Shown piece by piece: positions 52,795-64,000 of a DNA stretch of 64,000 nt. How positions within the stretch are numbered: position 1 is the first letter of the stretch; every line of letters starts with the position of its first letter. The notes under the pieces are model-generated. The model did not search any database and had not been told where the DNA came from. It saw only the letters and a program-made list of their open reading frames with translations. Source of the DNA: Emydura subglobosa (Eukaryota > Chordata > Testudines > Chelidae); assembly GCA_007922225.1 (NCBI GenBank), contig ML679969.1:20044932-20108931 (forward strand), written 5' to 3'. Both the position numbers and the translations under genes were made by a program.

Positions 52795-53552
52795 CAGTGC
52801 TACACTTAGAGAAGAAAAATCAAATGCACCAATACAGAGAGCATAACTGGCTTAGCAGCAGCACTGCTGAAAAGGGTCTGGGAGTTGTGGTGAATTACAA
52901 CCACAACATGAGTCAACAATGCAATGCTGTTGCAAAAAAAGCAAATGCAATATTTAGGTTGCATCAACAGAGGCATAGCATGCAAGTCATGGGAGGTGAC
53001 AGTACTGCTCTACTCAGCACTAGTTAGGCCTCAGCTGGAGTACTGTGTCCAATTTTTGTCACTAATGTATAGAAAGGATGTAGAGAAACTGGAAAGGATC
53101 CTGAGGTGAGCGACACAGATGATCAAAGGGATGGAATGCAAGCCATACGGGCAAAGGCTGAAGGAACTGGGTACATTTGGTTTGGAAAAAGAGGAAATTG
53201 CTGGGGGCGAATATGGTAGCTGTTTTCCAATACTTGAATGGTTGACTTAAAAAAGATGGGGAAAAGTTGTTCTCACTTGTCTCAGAGGGCAGGACAAGAG
53301 GCAATGGGTTCAACTACAGCATAGCAGATTTAGATTAAATCTCAGGAAAAACTTCCTAATGGTAAGAACAGTAGGATGATGAAACACACTGCCTCAGGAG
53401 GTTGTGGAAGCTCCTTCGCTGGAGGTTTTCAAAAGGAGACTGGATAGCCATCTGTCTTGGATGGTTTAGATGCAACTAATCCTGCATCTTGGCAAGGGGT
53501 TATACTAGATGACCCTTGCGGTCCCTTCTAACCCTATGGTTCTATGATTTGC
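52795..53552 (+). repeat. CR1 LINE 3' copy, second subfamily
   Basis: The copy runs from LHLEKKN-encoding text through [48 protein letters not shown] and YRKDVEKLERI to the KHWN-equivalent region and a final CTATGGTTCTATGATT. It is 5'-truncated, with scattered stops (for example after ERILR). It matches the split antisense copy at 17.9-20.0 kb more closely than the copy at 29.6 kb. Confidence 0.92.
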
Positions 53553-55299
53553 TACTATCACACTGCCAGTGGAAACTCCTCCTATTGCTGCGCATGCAGG
53601 GCTGTACTAAGCATTTACAGCCCACTCGTGCCAGAGCCCATGATCCACATTCCCACCCCCAGGTTTCCCCCGCCTATGGAGTCTGGCAGATTTAGATGAT
53701 GAACTTTCTTTGTTCCATCTGATTCCCACTGTCAAGTTCTTTGCACATAATGGGTGGCTCTGGGACTGCGTGTGTCTGTCTGTGACAGGTCCACCAGACC
53801 ATCATGTGCAGGGCACAGGGTTCAACAAATTCCACATGAATTTGCATTGCAATATAGCCTCCAAGAGAGTTTGGGGTGGCATATCTGGAGACACCGAGCA
53901 ATGGGGCAGGCAGCCCCCAGTCCCTATGACCCATCACATTCAGGCAACACCCACCTCCCAAGCACTGGAACGTCCAGTCAGCCTCCAGCCCTCTTGACCT
54001 GATACTGCTCTGGGTGGCTTCAGGAGTTTAGGGTTGAGCAGAAGCTGGCTGGTTTGCAGGGGCCTCGGACATGAAGCCTGGAGGTGGCACTTGGCTTTGT
54101 GCAGCCAGGGGGTGTTTCCTGGATTCTCCAGCATGGCCAGAGTCAGCAGCAGGAGGCGACCGACTAGGGAGCAGCATGGGGCTCCCAGAAGGCCTTTGGC
54201 CATGAGCAGCAGCTGAGCTATTTCAGTTCCCTCTGGCTGACCCTCTGCCCTCCACGTCATTAATGTGAAACCTTCCTGGGGATCAAAGGCATCGCAACTC
54301 ATTCCTTTCAAGCTTTGCTTCACTTTGATAATGCAGCAGCTTTCTTGCCATGCCATGTACACAGCAGAAGCTAATGACTTCCAGGGGGATTAGATGAAAT
54401 ACGGAGCAGCCTGGGGAAGCTGCGCAGGTGCTGTGTGTGGTGTAGAAGAAGGACGATAGCAGGTGGATTTGGGACAAAGGAGCTGCCTGAGCAGGGTGTT
54501 GGGGGCAGAGCTGGGTGCAAGGAAGTGCCACAGCCACACAGATCAATAGCCCAGTGTAAATACATTTCTGGCACTGTCACAAGCGTGTACAGGCTAGGAT
54601 TAGTTACACTCAAATCTCTGTCATGGAGTATTAATTGGGTTACTAAATATGTCACTATAAATGTATTCTATAGACAGCACAAATCACTGTATTAATAAGG
54701 GACAGCACAGCTTCTCTCTCCTGAAGCCTGCTGCATCTGGCCTCACTCTCCGGTGCTCAACCAGACCCACCCACCAAGGCCCTGCAGATTTGCTCTCTGC
54801 CCAAGACATCCCAGTGGCCACCCTGCAGTGCTGCAGAGATAGGCGCAGAGATCTGGCAGGGCGGGGAGTTGCAGACACCTCCCAAAGAAGCAGTGTGTCA
54901 TCTCCAAGGTGGGGTGAAGAGGGGGAGTCAGGGTCCCCCTATCCTGCTGACAGGAGGAGGAAGGGCCTAGGAGGGATCTGGGGAGAGGAGCATGGTGCAA
55001 TGGGAGGAGAAGGGACAAGCAACCAGCCCCTGCAAGGCCCAGGAAGCCCCTAGAAGGCATTAGGGAAGAGTAGTGAGAGACATAGGCATGCGGGGGCTCA
55101 GAGCTGGAGAGGAAGCAAGGACCCTGCTGCTGGAGCTGGGAGGGGTCCTACAGCCACCCAGTGCTCAGTGTTTGGATGTGAGGCTGCTGGTGCCTCAGAC
55201 TGCTGGGGCACTGGATGTGGCCTGGAGCCTCAGGGGCAGATAGTGTCAGTGGAGGATGGGGCTCAGCACCGCTGATGCAGACATTTGAATAGGCCCTCA
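53553..55299. other. Unannotated DNA
   Basis: Chance frames up to 140 codons on both strands, none with a domain. Confidence 0.5.
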
Positions 55300-55440
55300 G
55301 GGGAGACAGTTGTTCCAGCTCAGCGTTTTCCTCTTTCCTTTTCTGTCTTTTAGCCAATATTTGTTTACGCAGAGAAATCTGAGGGGAAGATTTCCACAAG
55401 GACAGTGCTGCTGTGGGTTCCTTCAGCACAGAGGTCAAGA
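55300..55440. other. Candidate splice-site-flanked segment
   Basis: On the plus strand a strong pyrimidine tract (TTCCTCTTTCCTTTTCTG) ends in TTTTAG at 55356. On the minus strand a frame covering the same region encodes the charged, helix-prone LRKQILAKRQKRKEENAELE, preceded by a CTTCCCCTCAG acceptor-like site. Both cannot be exons. Neither translation is recognised. This is the only place in the window where I see exon-like signals outside repeats. Confidence 0.2.
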
Positions 55441-56191
55441 AAGCTCACGCCTGAAGCTGAGGCAGTGGCATAAATCTGAACTCTGGCACCTGTGCTTTCC
55501 ACTCAGCTCCTTCCTGTGCTCATTGCTTACTGCTGCCAGTCTCACATGGGAGATGGTCAGTTTCCAGCCCCAAGTGTCATTTACGCAGTGGTTGCCTGTG
55601 ACATTGAAGTGCAGATGAGCCAATGAGCTCTGGAGTTTATCAGTCCAGAGACTGCTGGGCTGAGAAAAGGGATTTTGGTCTTGGCGGCATTAAGGTGCTT
55701 TAGAATCCTGGTTTGATGCTAAACAATTAATTGTGGCACCATGTTTGCCTAAATTAGAACTGGCTCGAGTCCACTGCAAACTACCGCCCTAAAAGGGTTT
55801 GAGCCACCACATGAACACAGCTAAAGAGAAGGGAGAAAAACACAGCATGTGAAGTGTAAAGTTAATTAAAACTTCAGTTGAACAGTTTCCCTTATTTTAA
55901 CTTAGACTCTTTTAAAGGGACAGTCCCTTTGCTCTGCAGTCCTGGAGCTAGGGAGAAGAGCCCTTCCAGGGAAGAACACCATGTTAGGTGGCAGCTTCAG
56001 AGTTGTTGGAGTTGTCGTTTTTGTGAGATGAAGCAGACAGAGGCACACACAGGGAAGAAAAGCAGCATGGGAAAGAGAAGGAAATGCAGCTTCCCTCTCA
56101 CTGATATGTGCAGGGTAGTTGCTGAAGATGACACCTTGTTGGCTGTGTGTGTTCTCCCTGCATGCTGTGCTGGTGCTGGCCAGCTAGCCTG
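55441..56191. other. Unannotated DNA
   Basis: Nothing recognised. Confidence 0.5.
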
Positions 56192-57029
56192 TGTAGCAGG
56201 CTCTGATCAAACTCAATAAGGCTCAGTAGGACCCCAGACTCGGTTCTGTAGCGAAGGCGCTCGGCCAGGTTTATTACCAATGAAGCATGGTCCTAATGCC
56301 CTGGCTCAGTGGTTACAGGTACACTAACACAAGTATGCTCGTTGCAACGGACTTGGCTCCGTGAATGGCAGGACTTCATTCCCCCCTTGGCCAGACAAAG
56401 ATACCCCCTCTCACACCCCTCTTTATACCCTGATACAAACAAGTTACGTCTTGCCCCTCTGCTGTGGTTAGTTACCACCCTTCACCTTTAGGTGTTTGTT
56501 GGTTCAATTGAAACATCTCTATCCATCACACTGTCATCCTGAATTTCTGACCTTATCTTTGGGATGGGTCACTGTGTCCGTTATCTTCAGGGAGTGTGTT
56601 TCTATCATACTTGGTATTGGGGTGTTCTGGTACTACCAGGGACGTGTGCAGGAAATTAAATTTGACCTCTTTTGGAGGGGCACGTTTTGTGCTCCCTTCC
56701 CTCCCCCCACCCGGCAGGAGGTTGGCCACCACAGCCCCATAGCTGGAGGAGTTGTGTGCCCTTGATGATTGGGGGGGCCTGTGCCCCTGCTTGGCCCCCC
56801 TTGTGCATGCCCCTCGATATCACCCTTCTGAACCATTTTTCTGTAAGAGTCCTGAGCCCAGCATTTCCTATGAATGTTTGTTTTGCAATGCCAGCCCTGC
56901 TCTTGCCAGGTTCTGTAAACTTGCAAGTAGGCCTGGTTTGTTACAGGGCCTGACTTCTGCTCACTTTGCTTTATATCAGCAAGATCTGGATTCAGTTCAG
57001 GCCTTAGTCCTCACACCAGGCCTCTAACA
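56192..57029 (-). repeat. LTR, antisense, containing a MITE
   Basis: On the minus strand a TATA box (GGTATAAAGAGGGG) lies near 56428 and AATAAA (GGTAATAAACC) near 56273. This is the order and roughly the spacing of an LTR promoter and polyadenylation site. The plus termini are TGTAGCAGG and CTCTAACA. An inserted MITE at 56637-56815 separates its U3 into two parts. No target duplication was confirmed. Confidence 0.6.
56637..56815. mobile_element. MITE inside the LTR
   Basis: The left end CAGGGACGTGTGCAGG and the right end CTTGTGCATGCCCCTCG are imperfect inverted repeats. The interior contains GGAGGTTGGCCACC and G-runs. The similarity of the ends and its position inside an LTR argue for a DNA transposon copy. 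Target duplication is unclear. Confidence 0.55.
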
Positions 57030-58619
57030 CAGGGCCTCATATCTCAGGCTCTCTCTTTATAGTACACCCAGCATGGGCTTTTCTCAGCTGCTCTGAGACA
57101 TGGTGAAGGCTTAGCAGCATCGGGCTAAGGAGCTGTTTTAAGTTGACCCCGTATTCCTAGCAGCACTGCAACAGTAGGTTTCATTTGCCTGGCTAAATCG
57201 GACTCTTGGTGGCAAAAGGAGAGAGAAGAAAAGTGGTGAAGAAATAAGGTGTGTGTGGGGGGAAGAAGGGGTTCACCTGTGCAGAAGTGAGAGCAGAGGC
57301 ACTGGGTTCACATACCAGACCAGTTGTTCCAGCGGAGGAAGTGAGGTCACTGGCCTCAATCCAGCCGGCCAGGTTATGTCCCCTGGTGCCCTCAGGAAGG
57401 CGATTGTGGGATGGTTTGGGGTTTTCCTTCTTCTGTAATTGAAGTGTCAGGAACTCATGCAGAATTTTTGATCAGTTGCTGTTTCTAAATGTCTCTCTCG
57501 TGCGTCAGATGATGAAAACAAGGCTTTTCACAAGATAGTGCTGGAAGCTATTGACCAAATCAACCCCGAGGCCAGAGTTTGACTCTGTTTTCATTACAGA
57601 GTGAGACAAATAAATGTTAGAGACTTCACACAAAGATTCACACAGAAGGTTCATTTCCAAATCTTTCTCTGGAAAAGTATTTGTTCCATTTCCATCTAAA
57701 TTCCAGGAAAAAAAAATCTACTTCAGCCTGAGAATTAACATCAACATTTTGAATTAAAATGATGTTTTATTAGAGTTACAATAGAGGAGAAAATTGGCTT
57801 TCTAGCGAACTGCTGTCTGCAACCTTAAACTGTGGGCAGATGATTGGTCTCTCCACAATAACACAATAGAATGTTATACAAAAGGAATTCCACTTTTCTT
57901 TCACAAGTATTATTCAGTCAGCATGCATAAACATGTATATGCAACTGCATACACTTTTCTTGGACAATATTGCCAGGATGTTTGTATTTTTTATTATACT
58001 ACAAGGCAAGAATGAGTGATCAGAAACAAAGGAATACAGTCAGCAGCTATCTAAAAAACAAGACAGAGAGAAACATTGCTTAATATCATACTCCATAATG
58101 TGCTGTAGCAGAGTCCGGCATATTACCAGAACTACTGCAGTGAAAACAACTGATCATAATAAAGCATGGCCATGATTACTAAAAAAAAGCCTTTAAGATA
58201 CTGAGAAATTCTCAGCTGCAACACCATTGCTAATTTACAATTAAGTTTGCTGCATAAAGTAACATCCACAAGTAAATAAAAATGATTATTTATTTGGAAA
58301 AATATCCTACAAAGTAAAAAATGTGGATATTATAATTTAAAGTTTTCCCCCTATATATGCCTATTGACATGAAAAAGGCCATCCTAGTACTTCACTGGGA
58401 CCATACCATAAACAACCTTCATTTTTACCTTAAAAACAACACGTCAGCTAAAACATAAAAAGTTAACAGCAGCCAACATTAAACATTTCAGTTAAACCAA
58501 AGCATTTCAGTCCTCAGAAGACTAAATTGTTGTAAGACACAGGCAGAGAACAGGAGAGACTAAAGTCCCTGTGACAGCAGGAAACTGATTAGGTGAAAAC
58601 AAGTCCAGATGATCCCAAC
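57030..58619. other. AT-rich unannotated DNA
   Basis: Mostly AT-rich from 57.4 kb onward, with several TATTTTTAT-like runs. No open frame over about 60 codons lies in the 57.5-58.6 kb part. Nothing recognised. Confidence 0.5.
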
Positions 58620-58770
58620 AGGTGAACCATACCCCATGCTACAGAGGGAAACAAAAAATACCCAAGATCCCTGCCAATTTGACTTGGGGGAAAATTTCTT
58701 CCTGACTCCAAATCTGGTGATCACTTAGCCAGTCATCTTCACTATTTTTCAAGAGGTGGCCACTTTGGTA
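58620..58770 (+). repeat. Unnamed interspersed repeat, copy 1
   Basis: The text GGGGGAAAATTTCTTCCTGA preceded by CCAATTTGACTT recurs in related form at 60130-60240 in the same orientation. A shared ordered block indicates a dispersed repeat, but I cannot name the family. Confidence 0.45.
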
Positions 58771-58794
58771 AAAACCTTCAGTGTGAGAGCTGGT

Positions 58795-59940
58795 GAGTGG
58801 TGACTCCTGCCTTTGGGCCGGGCCGGGCCGGGCCCGGCCCCTCCCCTCCCTGCCCTGCCCTGCCGAAGCTCCACCCCAGCTCCCACTTGGCTCCTTCCCC
58901 CGAGGTCCTCCGGCCATTCCCTTCCCATTGTCTGCTCTCCTCTCTACAGCCAAACCACAAAGCCTCCTTGTCCCAGCTGAGTCAGGCTGGTCCCTGCCCA
59001 GCCCTGCTCAGAAGCCCAGCCCTGAGATGTGTTTTCCACTGTGCCAAGCGATCAGCCCAGTGCTTCAGTCCCTCCCCCAGCCCAGGTCCAATCCTCCCGA
59101 GCAGCAGCCAGGGGCTCACCTGGGCTAGTCCCCAGACAGTTGGGGGGTCCCAGGAAACTTTCCCCTCTCTCCTGGAAGGAAAGTTGGGGCAGCGGCGGCC
59201 CCTCCACACGAAGGGGGATGGAGCTGTGGGGCGAGGAGGGGCTGTCCACATTGGCAGCGCAGCCACCCTGCCGAGGAGACGGGGACGAGCCGCGCTCTCC
59301 GCGTTCCCGGGACCCTGAGAGGCGGTGAGCGAGTCACTCAGCAGCAGGTCAGCACGGCGCGGGGCAGGGGAGCTGAGGCCAGCAGCTTAGTTACCGCTGG
59401 GAGCAGGGCCACAGGTGCTGGAGAGACGCCGAGGGAAGCGCTCATCTCTGCCTCCCGGTGACTTCGGGAGCTGCAGGGCTGCAGCCACCCCCTCCCCCCG
59501 CCTCACGGCGGCGTTGCCTCCTGGTGGTTTCACCCCCTCCGCTGAGATCCCCCCATGGAGAGGCGCGAGTAGCAGGCAGGGGGAGCCTCAGCGGGAGGCG
59601 GCGACACCACCAAAAGGCAACGCCAGTGCTGGGGGAGGAGGCGGCTGCAGCCCTGCTGCTCCCCCAAGTCACGGGGAGCCGGAGAGGCACCGGCCGGTGC
59701 TGAGCGCTTCCCTCAGCGCCTCTCCCGCTCCAAGCCGTCACTCAGCCGCTGGTCTTGGCTCCCCCGCCCCGCGCGGTGACCTGCCCAGTGTCACTCACCG
59801 CCTCGCAGGGACCTGGCCGGGAACGCGGAGAGCAGAGAGGGCGGCTCTTCCCCCTCTCCTGGACTGGTGGGCTGCGCTGCCCCCGTGGAGAGCCCCTCTT
59901 CGCCCGCACAGCTCCGTCCAGCTGGGGTGGGGGTTAGTCA
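58795..59940. promoter_or_regulatory. CpG-rich (island-like) segment
   Basis: GC content rises sharply and CpG is frequent (CGGCGG, GCGCGG, CCGCGCTCTCCGCG). A (GGGCC)n run lies at about 58816-58845. This would be scored as a CpG island, and so as a candidate promoter. However, most of it is a large inverted repeat, so a repetitive origin is at least as likely. No recognisable exon starts here. Confidence 0.55.
59210..59925. repeat. ~0.7-kb CpG-rich inverted repeat (palindrome)
   Basis: The left arm (about 59210-59555) pairs with the right arm (about 59580-59925) around a loop of about 25 bases. Paired blocks include GGAGCTGTG (59220-59228) with CACAGCTCC (59907-59915) and CGCTGAG (59540-59546) with CTCAGCG (59587-59593). 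Coordinate sums of paired bases stay at 119133-119135 from the outer to the inner blocks, so indels are very few. Arm similarity is roughly 75-80 percent by eye. Open frames on both strands mirror each other. Confidence 0.87.
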
Positions 59941-60469
59941 ATTAGTCAGGGAGCCACACTTAGAGCCCATGGGAGCTGCCACTGGCTCGTGGGTCTTGAA
60001 TGAAGAGCACTGACTTAGACTCTGGGCAGGTGAACAAGAACCACCAGCCAGAAAGTTAGAGAGAGGGTTTTCTCCACCACCTCTGCTCACTGGTCCATCC
60101 AAGTGGGTGACCTGTCACCAGCTGTGGCAGATCCCTGATGCATCAGAGGAAGGTGGGAAAAACCGATTGCAATTGTGCATTGGGGAAAAAAATTCTTCCT
60201 GACTTCTGGATGCCACCAGTCCTGAAGCCTGAGGTTGGATTAAAGTCATTCATTATCCACTGCAGAGCTACAAGTGTTATAAGCATGCTGAGGGCAATGC
60301 AGGAAATCCTGTTCTCTCTAAGACCCATGCAGGAAGGGGATGAAGAAGAGCGCCCAGAGAATCACAGATTCCAAGGTGAGATAGTAATACCACAACTGTC
60401 CAGCCCAACCCCCCCACAAGGACAGGCCTTTAGCTCATGAATGGCTTAGATAAAATAGAAATTCAAGTA
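59941..60469 (+). repeat. Flank with unnamed repeat copy 2
   Basis: At 60130-60240, CATCAGAGGAAGGTGGG, AATTGTGCATTGGGG and AATTCTTCCTGACTTC repeat the ordered text of 58620-58770 in the same orientation. The rest of the interval is unannotated. Confidence 0.4.
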
Positions 60470-61329
60470 TTTTACTGCATAGTTTCTCAACCTGTGGTAC
60501 GCGTACCCCTGGGAGTACACAAGACACAGGGAGGGGTTACCCGGGGGAAAACAGAATGAAGAGGAAGCAGGTGGCAGCTGCCGACTTTTGGGGAAGCCAG
60601 GCGGCAGCAGCCCACTTCCCACCCGGTCCCAGCTACCAGAGGGAGACGTGTGGCAGCCCCCAACTTCTGGGGAAGGCGGGCAGTTCCCACCCGTGCCCTG
60701 GCTCCAAGCCAAGGGACAGCCTTCAGCACCCTGGTTTGAAGACAGGCAGCAGCCGCCTGCCCACATCCCTGGGTCCCAGCTGGCGCAAAGCCTCCTCTGC
60801 CCAACTCGGAGTGGGTGGCAGCCCCCATTCCTGGCTCAAAGCCCAGTGCCCAGAAAACTTGTCAATTTCACTGCTCTAGCTGAGCAATGAAATTGACATC
60901 TATGACAGCCCCAGATTTCATCAGTTACTCTCTTTTCCTGTCTCTCTCTCTCCTCTCTCGCCCTCCTTCCCTGTATCTCTTTCACCCCTTCCTCCTCTCA
61001 AATCTATGGCATAAAATTTGGCATGGAACTTTATATTCCCCAGCATTGACATGCAGCTCAAAACCTCCTAGCTTTGGCCAACATCACCTCTAGCCCAGGT
61101 ACATACTTGAGTTGTGCATCCCTGGTGTAAAGGTGTTACCCCTACCCACACTAGATATGACATCTGTCATAGCATGGCCTTATATACTCAGCCCTTCTTG
61201 CAACATATGACTCACATTAGTCTGTAAATATAAAATCCCGTGGAAAATTGAGTGTTGGGATACTTATTAAAATTTTCAGAAGTTAGGGGGTACTTGCTAC
61301 TTTAAAGGTTGAGAAACACTGTTTTACTG
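60470..61329. mobile_element. hAT-type element, 844 bp, with perfect 8-bp target duplication
   Basis: The element is 60478-61321. The left end CATAGTTTCTCAACC and the right end GGTTGAGAAACACTG are inverted copies, the left having lost the canonical CAGTG. The flanks are the identical TTTTACTG at 60470-60477 and 61322-61329. The left half is GC-rich with loosely repeated CGGTCCCAGCTACCAG and GTGGCAGCCCCCAACTTC text; the right half is AT-rich. No transposase frame is recognisable, so it is non-autonomous. Confidence 0.93.
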
Positions 61330-64000
61330 CATGTGTCCAGTTTATTAATGAAAATACATTTTATGGTAAAATTAGAAATGATAAAATGGAGAAAAAAGAT
61401 GATTAACAATGGCGCCAGTGTTTCAAAGAATTAATATATCTACTAGAACTGTACCAAGAATCAATATATCAAATCAACAACCAATGTTTTATCATAATAA
61501 ATTTTAACACAGTGGAAACTCATTCTGATTACTCTATTACCTGCTTTGGAGAGGTCATTTCTATATCAGTGTAAACTATGAGTCTTTAATATTTCATTAA
61601 TTTAATTCATAGCCTTTCATTAATTTGCCAATCAAGCTTGATATGTCTCTTCCCAGCTATGAGACTTGGACATGTCAAGCCAACCAAGTAATTTCAGAAT
61701 TAGAATATAGGAATTTAGACAGTTAATTATTGAAAACACTAACTTAATTTGCAGTTCCCTCTTCAGGTAATTATATTAATAGCCACACCTTTCCATTCAA
61801 CAGCCTCCTTCCCTACACAACCTTGATTTGCTCCCACAGCAGGTCCACTCTGTGCACTGAACAAGGCAGGGCCCTGTGGAAAAAATAGTCTGGGATCATG
61901 TAATTAAAGAGTGTATCATAACTGCATATGCACAAGGGGGCGGTGTGGTTGCTCTGGCAGCCTTAATTCTGTCAAATCCTAACTGTCAAGTTCTTGACTT
62001 TGTAATCTGAATAATGTTCTTTTAACATCATGTGTTATTAGAGAGAGAGATGGCATATTAATCCTCAGGAGTCAAGGCATAAGCCAACTTTTAACTACCA
62101 AGAGTTCAGAAGAACATCCCCTGTGGGGTTTTACTCTGTAATGGCCCACTCCTGGGGTTTTTGCACCTTCCCCTGGTACTGGCCACTGTCATTCAGCATG
62201 CATAAGGCAAGATACTGGCCTAAATGCATCATAGATGCAATCCAATATGGTACTCTTAAGTTCCTGTAGGACCTTTTTCCATGCAATCTAGCCCAGAGAT
62301 AGCAATATTTACCACATTGAAAACCACAGTTCAGAGGGAAGGCGATGTGGGATGACTGGTGGGAGATAGACTGACTGTACAAGAGAGGAACATGTATGGA
62401 GATGACTGGAAAGTAAGATGTAATGATGCAAACAAAGCCAAACAGAAATAGAACAAACTGAATGTCCCTAGAGCGGGGTGTGGTTGGTGTATCCTGGGTG
62501 CATCCAGGATAGGTTGCTCACAGCCATTTCCTGGAGGAACTTGCTGGATATTGGCAGGAAGACCACAGTGGATCACAGAGTGCAGCAGGGAAGAAGCCTC
62601 TGAATCAGGATTGGAAGCAGACTGAGGCCTGATTCTTCCCTGTGCTGGTGCTGGGTCCAGCACTGGACTGAGGCATGACAGTGCTCCTCCCCTGTCCTGG
62701 GGTTGCTGGGCACCAGCTTGGCCTTGGGCTGTAGGAGTGCCCCAGCCACACTACCCCTCTTCTTAGACCCCACACCCCACCATGCCTCCTGAGCAGGAAT
62801 CTGCCGCATGGAGTGGCGCTGGGGGTATTCCCCCGGGGCTTCCTGTTTGAGCCAGCAATGGACCAATGCACAAGGAGGAATTCCACCCATCAAGAGAAAA
62901 CAGGTATTTCTGAGGCCTCAGATGCAATGCAGAGAAACTACAGTTTCAATAATGCACCTCCTCATGCAAAATGTGCCTCCCCGTTGAAGTGTGACACGCA
63001 GCACCACAGGATCTGTCGCTGCAGGGGCTGTCGTGAAGCGCTTCCACTCTGTGCACTTGGAGCCAGTTGCTCATAACTTTCTCCAACTTTTATCTTTTGG
63101 GCTGAAATTTTCCAGCTCTGGTATTAGCCTGGGGGTGAATTATTTTGGAAAGCTTGAGCAAAAACAATTCAGCTGTTTCAAAGTAGAAAGAGACTGAAAA
63201 AAACCCACACACACTTGCCATTATTTAAAAATCTGCAACCTTTTTAGTCAGATTGGCAAGTATCCACTTGGGATGCACTTTCTGCTCATCCCCCAAACAT
63301 GATTTTAGTCTTATTTTTATTTCAGGAATGGCAAATTATGAAAGGGCTCCCTCTCTCTCCTTTCGTTGCTACTATTTAGTTTGTAGCATTCATATTTATT
63401 CAGACCGTGTTCTAACTTCCTTTAAAAACACATTTCAAGGCCGGAGAACAGGGATTGGGCTTTGGTACTGCTGTGGCTTTATGAATAAATCCTTTTTAAA
63501 AAAAATAGAAATCCTTGTTGTTTTGTCCCTCACTGTGTTTTACTAATTTCACTGTGTCCCTTGTCTCAGTTCACCACTGATGTGATGAGCTGCTTATATT
63601 CTCCTGAGCACAGCTGATACCAGCCACATCCTCTCCTTGTTTTCCTTTAGGCCTAGTGCAGTTTTCTTGAGCAGGCTTTCTCTCAGTACGTGCAGTCCAT
63701 GGCCACTGGGGTAAATGCTCCTCAACTCTACTTCCCCACCATTAGCTATATGGGAGTTTGGTGAACTCTGGATTGGGTCTATAGTGTAGGAGAGCACTAG
63801 AAAGCACTGTTGGACAAATACCACAAAGTATAGAAAGTTAGCTTCCAAGTAATGCTTATTGTCATCTGTAATGCAGTTCTCTCTTAGATGTTGAGAGTAT
63901 CCCTGGTAGCATCTGTTCTTCCTGTACCTATCAAAGACTCATCTCTTGGGTGTAGCTGCTGCTGGCAGACTATACCCACATAATCAGACAAACTAGTACA
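61330..64000. other. AT-rich DNA, nothing recognised
   Basis: AT-rich sequence with short chance frames (up to about 110 codons at 62.3-62.9 kb in a GC-richer patch). No repeat, exon or RNA gene was identified to the end of the window. Confidence 0.5.

Noticed and set aside
58795..59940. CpG island as proof of a nearby gene promoter
   Set aside because: Not accepted as proof. The CpG richness coincides with an inverted repeat, and no downstream exon is recognisable.
59415..59945. 176-codon plus frame and mirrored minus frame
   Set aside because: The frames are mirror images created by the palindrome. GC-rich DNA with few stops explains their length.

Overview
This window looks like non-coding chromosomal DNA from a reptile, most probably a turtle. 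The evidence is the repeat content: many CR1 LINE copies, some with long open frames and the 3' tail built on ATTCTATG; Penelope-like elements (PLEs) with a GIY-YIG endonuclease; a Tx1-clade L1 LINE; vertebrate Ty3/gypsy elements; an amniote CORE-SINE/MIR; and several hAT-type and foldback MITEs. I found no bacterial-style gene, rRNA, tRNA or convincing host protein-coding gene. Nearly all long open frames are pieces of retroelements or chance frames in low-complexity DNA. The species call rests on recognising families by eye, not on a search.

Layout. 0-0.5 kb: 3' end and LTR of a Ty3/gypsy-like element. 0.5-9 kb: sparse DNA with CR1 tails, a PLE 3' end (6.0-6.5 kb) and an LTR-like repeat (8.0-9.0 kb). 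9-16 kb: hAT MITEs with clean 8-bp target-site duplications, LTRs and a CR1 tail. 17.9-21.2 kb: an antisense CR1 split by a 1.32-kb GC-rich insertion carrying a 77-bp tandem array, followed by an LTR. 21-27 kb: mostly unannotated DNA with another hAT MITE and a foldback MITE inside a MIR-like SINE. 27.8-36.7 kb: a nested retroelement cluster. An old plus-strand CR1 is broken by an LTR-like repeat, a PLE foldback, a younger antisense CR1 and another LTR. It then ends at a PLE 3' end that is joined head-to-tail to the 5' half of a different CR1. 36.7-40.2 kb: LTRs and tandem repeats. 40.2-43.8 kb: a complete but rearranged gypsy-like element with a 4-bp target duplication, part of the 5' LTR inverted and most of pol deleted. 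44.2 kb: a 27-bp minisatellite. 48.6-52.2 kb: a degraded Tx1-type LINE. 52.8-53.6 kb: a CR1 tail. 56.2-57.0 kb: an LTR holding a MITE. 58.8-59.9 kb: a CpG-rich segment with a ~0.7-kb near-perfect inverted repeat. 60.5-61.3 kb: an 844-bp hAT-type element. 61.3-64 kb: AT-rich DNA with nothing recognised.

There is no gene system here that works together. The interest lies in element structure: hammerhead-ribozyme-like motifs at PLE 3' ends, a possible CR1/PLE template-switch chimera, a rearranged gypsy element, a large CpG palindrome and an unclassified VNTR-bearing insertion. Boundaries given without a target-site duplication are approximate, usually to within 20-100 bp.
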